A stretch of 64,000 bases of DNA from Todiramphus chloris collaris (lineage: Eukaryota > Chordata > Aves > Coraciiformes > Alcedinidae): positions 11,910,157-11,974,156 of the forward strand of contig JANVCC010000070.1 of NCBI GenBank assembly GCA_025345505.1, in the 5' to 3' direction. A model generated the notes under the pieces. That model saw nothing but the letters and a program-made list of their open reading frames with translations, had not been told where the DNA came from and ran no database searches. This document shows positions 40,501-52,500 of the stretch, in pieces; position 1 is the first letter of the stretch; every line of letters starts with the position of its first letter. The translations under genes were made by a program, and so were the position numbers.

Positions 40501-43500
40501 AAAGGGGCAACATTGTCCTTACAATGCAAGCTGAGAGGAACAGATGACTCCATGTAAAGCCTTACCTCTGCCGCGTATTTCATCCCATCCACCGCGTGCT
40601 CAGAGCCAGCCTCGTCATTGGACCCCCAATGGAAGTGAATCTGGCGCAGCCTGTAGGTCCCACTGAGTGGCCCCCCAGTCAGCACTGGAAACCCAAACAG
40701 AGGAAAAGGTTTCACTGCAGGAATGGGAGCTGCTACCCACATCTTCTCACCTCACTTCAGACTTCAGTCTTCAGACATTCCCCTGCTCTTTCTCAAAAGC
40801 TGCCTCAGGTGGCTTCCCATTTCTTTAAGTACTACAGAAACCCTAACTGGTCCAGGATATAATCTTCAAAATTCCATTTACGTGCATATTAGTGGGTTAT
40901 GGCCCAAGCCTGCCAGTGTTAAAGATGCCTCTTAGGCATCATTAGGACAATGTCTTTAACAACATACTTTAACCTCAGGTCAGTCCTGAATTGGTCAGGC
41001 AGTTGGACTAGGTGATTGTTTAAGTCCCTCCCAACTGAAGTAGTCTATGATTCTATTCTATTCTGTTCTGTTCTATTCTGTTCTTCTACTTAACACACAC
41101 AGGGCTGGCCTTTTCAAGTTTTTGCTTATGCAAGTGCTCCTCTTTTGATAATCAGAGTTGGAACCAAACCACATCTGCACAGAAACTTGAATGTGAATCA
41201 TATTCAGAAAGATCCCTTATTCACTTCACTATCCCAGCTCTGAGGGTTTGAGAATTAGTCTGGGATGATTTACTGTCTCATTACCGAGATTGTAAGGGGA
41301 AAGGATAGGAGCCTTAAACAGAGGGTTATTAGATTAAGAGTACTGTAGAGGATAATAGTATTTTTTTTCTTTCTTAGGTTTAGTTTAAAACCTAAACTTT
41401 GTTAGGAACAAAATACACCAAATAAAGATAAAAGAGTAATTTCTTAAATTGTCTATCTTCTCATACAAGTAGCTTGGCTAATGAAAAGTAACTGGAACTC
41501 TTTATCTGTGGGGAAAAATATTTGACCTCCTTAAAACTTCAACTCAAAAACATGCTTTTACAGAGCCTATAAACCTAGAGAACAAAGGGGATGGGGAAGT
41601 GGCACTCCAAAAACAAATTCCTTCTTTCAAGGACTGAAAACTTGGAGGCAAATGATGCTAGAATTGTGTAAAGATCAGCATTCTAACTGGCTGTGGAAAA
41701 ACAATTACATAGAAATGCATCAGCATTCAGTTAAATACTTCTGCTGAAAAATATGGAAAATAGCCTAATGATGTATTTGTTCCACATCATACAGTGATGG
41801 TAAAACCTTTCTATTCTAACAGTAGTTAAGGAAGAGGTTAGTCAGAAGATATTTAAGACAAATATCAGTATCTCAAAGTTTGAAAAGAGCTGGAAGAAGA
41901 GGTCTTTGAAACATCAGTAGACCAATGCCAGAGAATGGAGCTAACGTGGTACCGAAGAGGATAAACAGAATTACACAAACAGCTACAGACTTGATAGCCC
42001 AGTTTCAATGCTGGCCAGAGTGAAGAAATAGTTTATATGGAAGTCAGTTAATAATGCCTTAAAAAATGCTAATATATGTAGTACCAATTAATTTGTTTTG
42101 GTTTTTTTTTTCATAAAACCAACATATGGCAGGAGTGCTTACTTCACAGGGGTGCCCCAGGGGCCATATTTTGGCCCTATAAAATTCAGTATTTTTTGAT
42201 CAATGACCTGAAAGAAAACAAAAAGATAACTGATAAAGTTTGTCAGTGAGAAATATTAGGAAAAATAGTGAACAACTCAGTTTATGGATACAGAAGAATT
42301 TGAATTCTTTGATAAATAAGGCATGATCATGGCCAAAATGTAAAGCCACATATGTGGACTGAAGACTCTAGTCCATACAGAGATGATATGGAGTCTCCTA
42401 AAGGAGAATGGGAATTACATTTTTTAATCATCTGATCAACATCTGTCAGTGCTTTGCCATGACATGAACTATAACCGTGGAGATATGGCCCGAGGAAAGC
42501 CGTAAGAAGAGAATAAAATTATCACTGCTTTAATACCCAGTGTAAGCCTAGAGAAATACTGTGTTCAGGCCCTGTTACTTCACAGGTGGAGTCAGAAAGT
42601 GGAAGAAGTTTTTGGTGTATTCATATTTGTATTTATAACTTAAAAAAAAAAAGGAGTTTAAAGGCTGAGTTGATCTAACTCACATCAGAAATAAGAGTGT
42701 TATTTTTATTTTTTTAATTGTGAGGTTAATTAACAATTAGAACAACTTACCAAAGACTGTAGAAGGCTCATCATCGCTGGAAATTTTGAAATCAAGATTG
42801 TGTTTTTCTAAGAGATGTGCTTTAGTTCACTCATGCCTACAAGGCCTGAAGCAGAGATTAATTCTGGGAAGTCCTGTGGCATCAGACACACACAAGGTCA
42901 GACCAGATCACTGAGGGCCAGCTGACGGCTTTCACGCAACATCCAATGTTGCTTGTATTGCCAGGAGATTTAAGAATTAAACTAAAACTGTCCAGGAAAG
43001 CAAACTATGATGCTGTCTCCATCTATTTCTCTCCCTGTTGCAATTGGATCCTCAGCTAAGCCCTACACACCCACAAGATGACTTTATTGCATGAAGGATC
43101 TGCACTCCTACTGTTTCAAGGGGTGGTGAGCTAGCTTGCCTACCATCCAAGAGAAGGTTTTAAGGATGAACACACTGACATTACAAAGACCATTCTAAAC
43201 CACAGAAGTTATAAATAAGAATTATTCCTTGTAAAAAGGGAAGCTACATACTCCTAGAAAAGACAGGGACAATAACACTTCTCAGAGGAGAAGAGGGATC
43301 ACTTGGGATATATTTAATTTGTTCTGTATTGGCACTTTCCTGACACGAGAAGTCCAGGTATGGATTGTAAAAAATATAACCAATCCTGCCTGCAGCTAAA
43401 GTCAGATAAGAGACTTGAGTACTCAGTTGGAATGAACCTGTAATGAGACACAAAGGATTCATCTGCAGTGAGAGAGAGCAGCATTTGAAAAATTGCACAC

Positions 43501-46500
43501 AACACTGTTCAAACAGGGGGGCTGGCACTATCTAGTTGGTTCGGGTGGATCAAACTATCCCTGTGAAAAGGGAATCCTAGCACTTTCTGAGAAATGAAAC
43601 CTCAAACTTGTTTCCAAATATGTTCCCACATTGTATCATGCTGAAAGAAAAGGAAAAAAGAAATCTGTCGTTCAGAGCGTTATGGTTTATGAGGATGTCA
43701 TACCCAGCAGTGAGACATGCCCAGGCTGTATATACTCTATTCAGGAAACAGTAGAAGACACTGTGCAACAGGAAAGAAACAAACCTGATTTGTTGACAGT
43801 GTCATCAAACTCAACACTGGTGGAGTGCCCATTGTTAAGGATGATTTTAGCAGAAGCTGGATCGTAACTGGGATTTAGAGGACGGAGAGATGGATCATAC
43901 TTGGTTTCCTCAGTTTTGATGTCAATAGGTGACTGGCGGTCTCCATTAGCAACAGGAAAAACCTCCTTCCAGTGTGCAGGCCCTGCAACACAGAGGAAAA
44001 GTCTAAATTGATAGCAGTGCCCTGCTTCATATGGAATAAAACTCTGCTTGAATTGTTCTTGCTTGCATCTTTTAAATTCAAAAAGGGTGCATCAGAAAAC
44101 ACAGATCAAAATATTCAGCATCTTTTGCTGCACCACATTGAAACAGCAGGCCTCAGGACCCCTTTGTCTACCTTGCATGGTGTATCTAACTGTATTTGGC
44201 CTTTGAACAAGGCCAAAGTAGATAGATATTTAATTACCCACAGTTAAGACTCAACTATGCACAAGACATATCCACAGAATCACAGAACATTAGGGGTTGG
44301 AAGGGACCTTCGAAGATCATTGAGTCCAACCCCCCTGTCAGAGCAGGACAAAATTAGAGCAGATCACACAGAAATGCATCCAGAGAGTTCTTGAAAGTCT
44401 CCAGAGAAGGAGACTCCACAACCTCTCTGGGGAGTCTATTCCAATGCTCTACAACTGTGAGAAGGAAAGAAATTTTTCCTCATGTTGAGGTGGAACTTCC
44501 TGTACTCGAGCTTGAATCCATTGCTCCTCATCCTATCACAGTGCACAAGTGAAAAGAGGTTGTCCCTGCCTTCTTGATGCTCAGCCCTTACGTATTTATA
44601 GACATTAATTAGATCCCCTCTCAGTCTTCTCTCCAGACTAAAAAGCCCTAGGGCTCTAAGCCTTTCCTACTAAGGCATGTGTTCCAGACCCTTAATCATC
44701 CTCATAGCACTCTGTTGGACTCTCTCAAGTAGATCTCTGTCCCTCTTGAACTGGGGAGCCCAGATCTGACACAATACTCCAGGTCAGGGATACCACTGGC
44801 CTTCTTGGCCACAAGGGCACATTGTTATCTGATGGATAATTTATGGTCTATCAGCACTCCAAGGTCCTTTGCCATGGAGCTGCTCTCTAGCAGATCACCT
44901 CTTAAACTGTATTGGTGCATTTTATTGTTCCTTCCCAATTGCAAGACTCTGCACTTGCTCTTCTTAAACCTCATTAGGTTCCTCATTGCCCAGCTCTCCA
45001 GCCTGTCCAAATCTTGCTGAATGGCCACACAGCCATCAGACAATCCTCCCAGTTTTGTGTCATCAGCAAAGTTGCTGAGAAGGGACTCTGTCCCGTCATC
45101 AAAGTTGTTGATAAAGATGTTGTCCAACAAATGCTCACCCAAATGCTCACTCAGTGTGCCCCAATTAATTTTTGACATACTGTTTTTGCCTAATATAATG
45201 TCTTACTATGTCTTCAAGGATTATCTACCATCTATCCAAAATCTCTGCATTAAGGGTTTTTTTATACCTTAGTCATTGGCTGCAAAAGACCTGAGAATGT
45301 ATCTTCTACTGACTACACCGAATGACATGGGGAGATGGCAAAAAAGACAGAAAGATAGAGTGGTGTGTGGAGTCTCTGGGGGGCCTGACAGCAATGCCTG
45401 TAATCTAAGCATCTGCTGAACAATCAATCACCTCCTCCCAGGGCATTAACCCTGTAAACCAGCTGTCACAACACAGCCGTTTAACCATAGAGTCTACACA
45501 TGCATATACACACGGATACATGCACAAAGTATAGTGCCAACAATTGGCAAAGAACAGGAACATTCAGGACAGGTGCCTGCATGATGTTGAGATTTCTACC
45601 ACCTTCTGCTGATAAAGGAGAGTAGATCTTCCAGACACATGCTTGCACTGCTATTCACCAGAGATAGAGAGAAATTAAAACACTAAAAAAGCTGTTAAAT
45701 CAATACTAGTGATCTTGAGTTAACCTTCCTCTCTCCATGTAACCTCAGCCAAAAGTCAGATGAAAAGCAGCCTCTGTAATTCAACAGTATGGATGTGAAA
45801 ATAATGGCAAACGCCACTCTAAAATAGCAAGAAAAGCTTCACAAATGAGATGTGGAAGGTGTCTGTCTATGAAAAATCAGAGTCCTGAATAAGAATGTGT
45901 GTGCCAGTTTTGAGCTATATTTGAGTAATAAACAATGTGGAAAGAGACCATAGAAGAAAAATAAGAACAGTAAGTTCCCTGGGGATATATGTCCTATAAA
46001 GATAGCAAACAAGGTTTAGGATAGAAAAGAGGGTAAGGGAAGAGGGAAGAGTCTGCAGGGCTAATAAACTTTCAGTAGTACAAAGAGCATAGCCCTTGTT
46101 TTTCCTCCAGGCTTACCATGGGTAAGAAGCACAATAAATGAACTAAGAGAGACTGCATCTAAGAAAAAAATTAAATATGAGCATCAGAAACTGGTCTTGG
46201 AAAATCTGCATCACTGGAAATCCTTATAACTCCCTATACTGAAGGTAACTGATCTCAGTTTAAAAACTAGCCTGTTGGTTTGGGACTTTCTGGATGGATG
46301 AGCACTTAAATAAACATGATGACAGAAAAAGATTAAAATGTATTACACTGTGATTAATAGCCTAACATGAAAAGTTGTCAAATAGTTTTCTCAGCTTTAA
46401 TAGAAGTGAACACAGCTCAGAAACTCATATCTGCTAAAATAACCCAGGCACCCCAACAGTAAATCAGGGAGGGATGAACCCACAGTGCCTTGGGGAAGCA

Positions 46501-49500
46501 GCTTGAACAGCCACCTGTACAGAGACTGATTCTTTTCTGAGCAGCACCAAAAAAGGGAAAAGGGAAAGAGTGGCTTGTAAAGACCAGCTTAAGACTTAAC
46601 CTCAGGGAGAACAAAGGCAAGGGTCTTCAGTCTCAACTTTGTTAAGGTCTCCCGTCTGAGAGGAACCAAGGGCCCCGCATGCCGGACGGATCCACACCAT
46701 AGGGAAGTCTGTTGCCTTCCTGGGGCCAGGGTCAGAGATATTACTAGGAAACTCTCTGGTCTGGTACAGCCATCATACTGCTATCCTCTAGTGGTTAATC
46801 CAGGTTGGTAATGATGAGGTTACAGAAAGAAACCTGAAAACAATTAAGAAAGACTTCAGGGCCCTGGGGAGATCACTTGAGGGCTCATGAGCCCACGTGG
46901 AGTTCTCCTCAATTCCTTCAGTGGCAGGGAAGAATACTGAAAGAGGAAGGAAGACCCACCTGATTAACATGTGGCTGAGAGGCTGGTGCCACAGACAGGA
47001 TTTTGGGGTTTTCGAATGTGGTGAGCTTTACACTGTGCAGGTCTGGGGGCAGCAGACACAGTTCACCTGTCTCAAAGGGGGAAAAGATTCTTGGCACATG
47101 AGCTAGCTGGGCTTATTGAAAGGGCTTTAAACTAGGTTTGAAGGGGAAGGGAACAAAACAGGGCTGTCCAGAGTTGAGCCTAAGGTTGCAGGCTGTTGTT
47201 GAGAATGAAGTTGTTAGCCCAGCTCAAGTGCATCTACACTAATGCACACAGCATGAGCAACAAACAGGAGGAGCTGAAAGCCATTGTGCAGCACCACAGC
47301 TATGATGTAGTCACCAGCACGGAAACATGGTGGGATGACTCTCATGAGTGGAGTGCTGCAATGGATGGCTATAAGCTCTACAAACATAACAGGTAAGATA
47401 GAAAGGGTGGTGGGGCTGGCCCTCTATATGAAGGAGTGCTTTGATTGTGTGGAGGTCAACAAGTGTGACAGACCGGTTGAATGCTTATGGGTAAAGTTGA
47501 AGAAGGCAAACAAGGCAGATATTCTGTTGGGAGTCTATTATAGACCACCTAACCAGGATGAAGAGGTTGATGAAAAGTTCTAGACAGGCAACTGGCAGAA
47601 GCCAGTTCTTCTGGGGGACCTTAACTTACCAGACAGCTGCTGGAAATATAACACAGCGGAGAGGAAACAGTCCAGGAGGCTCCTGGAGTGTGTGGAAGAT
47701 AATTTCCTGACTCAGATGGTAAGTGAGCCCACCAGGGGAGGTGCCTTGCTGGACTTGGTATTTACAAACAGAGAAGGATTGGTGGGTGATGTGGTGGATG
47801 GAAGCTGTCTTGGGCTTAGCGACCACGAAATGTGACAAGAGTTCTTGATCCTTGGCCAAGTAAGGAGGAGGGACAGCAAAACTATTACCATGGACTTCTG
47901 ATGGTCAGACTTCAACCTGTTTAGATCGCTGGTTGAGAAAGTCCCTTGGGGTACAGTCCTAGAGGGCAAAGGCATCCAGGAAGGCTGGAGTCTTTTCAAG
48001 GAGGAACTCTTAAAGTCACAGGCTGTCCCCATGTGTTGTAAGACAAACTGGTGGGGAAAACGACCAGCCTGGATGAGCAGGGAGCTTTTGTTGGGATTTA
48101 GGAGAAAGAGGAGAGTCTACCACCTTTGGAAGAAGGGGCAGGCTGCTCAGGAAGAGTATAGGGTTTTAGTTAGGCCATGTAGAAAGAACATTAGTGGGGC
48201 AAAAGCTCAGCTAGAACTCAGCCTGGCCACCTTTGCAAGAGATAATAAAAAGCATTTTTACAAGTACATTAAGAACAAAAAGAGAACCAGGGAGAATCTC
48301 CATCCTTTACTGGATATGAGAGGGAACATTGTTACCAAGGATGAGGAAAAGGCTGAGGCACTTAATGCTTTCTTTGCCTCAGTCTTTAACAGTCAGTCCA
48401 GTTATTCTTAAGGTATTCAGTCCCCTGAGCTGGAAGAAAGGGATGGAAATAAAAATAATCACCTCATAATCCAGGAAATAGCACTGAATGACCTGCTAAG
48501 CCAACTGGGTGCCGGTAAGTCTATGTGGCCAGGTGAGATCCACCTGAGAGTGCTGAGGAAGGTGGTGGAGGAACTTGACAAACCTCTCTCCATCATTTAT
48601 CAGCAGTCCTGGTTAATAGGGGAGGTCCCGGATGACTGGAGACTTGCCAATGTGACACCCATCTACAAAAAGAGTATTGGGGGAACTACAGGCATGTCAG
48701 CCTAACCTTGGTGCCGGGAAAGATTATGGAACAGTTCATTGTGGGGGTGATCGTGAGCCAAGTGCAGGACAACAGGGGGATCAGGCCCAGCCAACATGGG
48801 TTCATGAAGGGCAAGTCCTGTTTAACCAACCTGATCTCCTTCTATGAGCAGGTGACCCGCCTAGTGGATGCGGGAAAAGCAGTGGATGTTGTCTACCTGG
48901 ACTTCAGGAAGGCATTTGACACTGTTTCCCACAGCATTTTACTGGAGAAGCTGGTGGCTCATGGCTTAGACTGATAGACTCTTCGTTGGGTTAAAAACTG
49001 GCTGGATGGCCGAGCCCAGAGAGTTGTGGTGAATGGGGTTAAATTCAGTTGTCGATCAGTCACAAGTAGTGTCCTCAGGGCTCAGTTATGGGACCCGTCT
49101 TGTTTAATATCGATTGGCTTGAGGGTAAGAAGGCTCTGCAGAGGGATTTGGACAGGCTGGAGTGATGGGCTGAGGTCAGCTATATGAGGTTTAACAAGGC
49201 CAAGTGCCAGGTCATTCACTTCAGCCACAAAAACCCCATGCCACACTACAGGCTTAGAGAAGAGTGGCTGGAAAGCTACTTGGCATAAAAGGACCTGGGA
49301 ATGTTGGTTGACAGCTGACTGAATGTGAGCCAGCAGTGTGCCCAGGTGGCCAAGAAGGCCAACGACATCCTGGCCTGTATCAGAAATGGTGTGACCAGCA
49401 GGAGTATGGAGGAGATCATGCCCCTGTACTCAGCACTCGTGAGTCCGCACCTTGAGTACTGTGTCCAGTTCTGGGCACCACAGTATAAGAAAGACACTGA

Positions 49501-52500
49501 GGTGCTGGAGCTGGTCCAGAGAAGGGCAACAAGGTGAGAGGTCTGGAAAACATGTCTTATGAAGAGTGGCTGAGGGAACTGGGTTTGTTCAGTCTGGAGA
49601 AGATGAGACTGAGAGGAGACCTTATTGTTCTCTATAACTACTTAAAAGGAAGTTGTAGTGCGGCTGGTGTTGGTCTCTTCTCCCACATTACTCATAATAG
49701 GATGAGAGGAAATGGCCTCAAGTTGCATCAGGGGAGGTTTAGATTGGATATTAGAAAGAAATTCTTTACTGAGAGAGTAGTTGGGCAATGCAACAGGGTG
49801 CCCAGGGAGGTGGTGGAGTCACCATCCCTGGAGGTGTTTAAAAAATGAGTAGATGTAGTACTTAATGCTATGGTCTAGTGGTTAGGGAGATGTTGGGATG
49901 AAGGTTGGATTTGATGATCCTAGAGGGCCTTTCCAACCATAATAATTCTATGATTCTATGATAAGGAGTCCTTTTGTTAATGACTTCATTAACTAAATTC
50001 ATTAAGGAAACCATTTCTAAGGCAGAAGAAAAAAAAATCCCACTAGTTTGAAACATAATGCTGTTTAAACATAATTCTTCTCACTTCACAAATTGTCACT
50101 GCAGCTATTCAATATTTTAATTACGTATGGTTTAGCATATGATATAATTTTAACAGGGTTTAGATCCTAGTAGCCTATAGTTATTGATGCAATGCATCAT
50201 TTTATGCATAAGAAGCACCACTCCATCATTTATACCTAACTACTGTGATTTGAGATGCTTAGAAAAATCTTAATGCTATTTAATTTTAGTGTTTCAGATA
50301 TTTCTTAACGAAGGAAAGATGAAATATATTTATGTGCTTAACTACTTGGTCCTATTACTCCATCTCAGAAATAGCTATACTTATTGTACATTAAATAATA
50401 TGACTTGCATTTAGAAATAATATGAATGTGTCAAAAAGAGGACCCAAGGCTGTGATTCTCTCGTTAGCTAATTATGAAACGATAAACTTCAGATCTAAAA
50501 AGACATCGTACCTGCTTTTATATTGTCCTTTGCTCTGATGACCAACATCATGTTTTGCTATGATGATTAACATCTATCACTAACACAAGATTGCCAGAAA
50601 TCTGACCTTTCAAAATATACAGGAAAACATCAAGGAATGTCAGCTCATTTCTATCAAGTGGTAGTCCTTATTAGATTATCTACCAGCAATCTAACATAAT
50701 TATCATACTCTTGCCACTCTAGGAAAACTGACTCAATTCATTGCTACAGACTCTATCCTAAAGCAAACTTTGTTGGGAAGACTGTTGGAAAATAAGTCAT
50801 TACAGTTAGAAGAGATGCTCAAATGCATGTCATACAATCAGATTTAAGCCAATGGGATCTTCAGGTTGATTTTTTTTTTTTTCTGAATTTGAACCTGAAT
50901 TACATGCCTCCATCTCAACAGAACATGCACTGTAATTTTCTAGATAAGTACTTTAAGACATATCCAGGAAAGTGTAACTCACCAACTCATCTCCCTTCAT
51001 TCTCTAATTTACTAAGGGCACATGACTAAATACCAGGTTTTGAACTTATGAAATTCCTTCCTGTTGATGGAAAGATGTCCTGTTCCTAGAGGAGATTACC
51101 TAGTAGCTCTTAACAAACAAAGCCCTTGTGCCCAAGATTTAGGACAAAAATTTTTAGATTTAGGACATCTGCTCTGAAGACTTTATTTTGGACACAGAAC
51201 TGATAGATGTGATGCACACCTCTCTCACTTCTAGATTAGACTATCACTACTTACGGTACCCATCAGCATTGCACACATCAGGTCATGAAAGTGATCTCAT
51301 AATGCAGGCAGGAATTTTGTCAGGAAATAGAACTTGCTATAGCACTTAACAGTGGTGGTTTTTTTATCCAGCTGGAGTTACAGATGATGACTTGCATCAA
51401 AAGGACAGACTAGCTAGAAACAAATTCAGCAGAGACATGCCAGAGTAGGGTTCAGTTGCAGCGAGCCGCTATACTTGCATAAACAGGGCATGTATAGATG
51501 AAACGGTGGATTCTCCTTTTGGACAGCTTGTTATTATGGGCAGAAAATTCATTAGTTTGGTATGGTCTGACCTTGCAGGATCACATCCTCATTTATTCCT
51601 AAAGAGAACCCATTGCCCCATTCATAATATACAAAATGCTTAAATTCATTGTTAGGTTTGCAAGTAATATAGTTGCATATTAGGTTACTGTAAAATTAGC
51701 TCAAATAAAAACAAATGGAAATTCATAATGGGTAGAATTAAGAGCTGTTTTTTAAAGCAGACATCAAAATGATAAAATTATTCTCAGGGACCAAAAAAAA
51801 AAAAAAAAGTGTAAGGAATTTGGACTCGATGATATAAAGGTCTTTTCCAACCTAAATGATTCTGTGATTCTATGAATTCATATCCCTTTTTATTTATAAA
51901 ATGCCTCCGTGTTATATTAGTAACTAGATCAAGACACAGTTTTGCCATAAAGTGCTTTCCAAACAAATAGGAAATTGAAGGCAATTGATTCTTACTTTGT
52001 ATTCTAAGTTAACTAAAAGGACTGTTCCTGTGAAGGGGCGAGAACATTCCCCTCTTCACAGGAACCTTGAGCAGCAAAGCGAAGCATGCACGATGCCACA
52101 CTGAAGCCAGTTTTCAGTATCTCAGTGTTATGACTCCGCACATAAGCACTAGCAAAAGTGTGAGGTAAGAAAAATGGCAAGAAAGCAAAGGCAAAGTTTG
52201 CATAGAAATAAATAATATCCCTCTGCATTTCAGAATCAAAGCAGGGGAGAACATTTCATTCTGTGTGTAACAGTCAGCCAATGTCTTTATACACAGATAT
52301 ACCATATATGCAGACATGTACATGTAATATATGACAGTTTATGCACATACTGATTCATGCTGTGGATATTATTGCCGAGGGGCAAATGAGTTTTCCCTCA
52401 GTTTACACTTTTATGACTGCATGTAACAAATGTAGAACTCAGAGTGTATGCAGATGTCTTTCCAACTCTTCAGGAAGTCCACTTTAATATATGACTGCAC

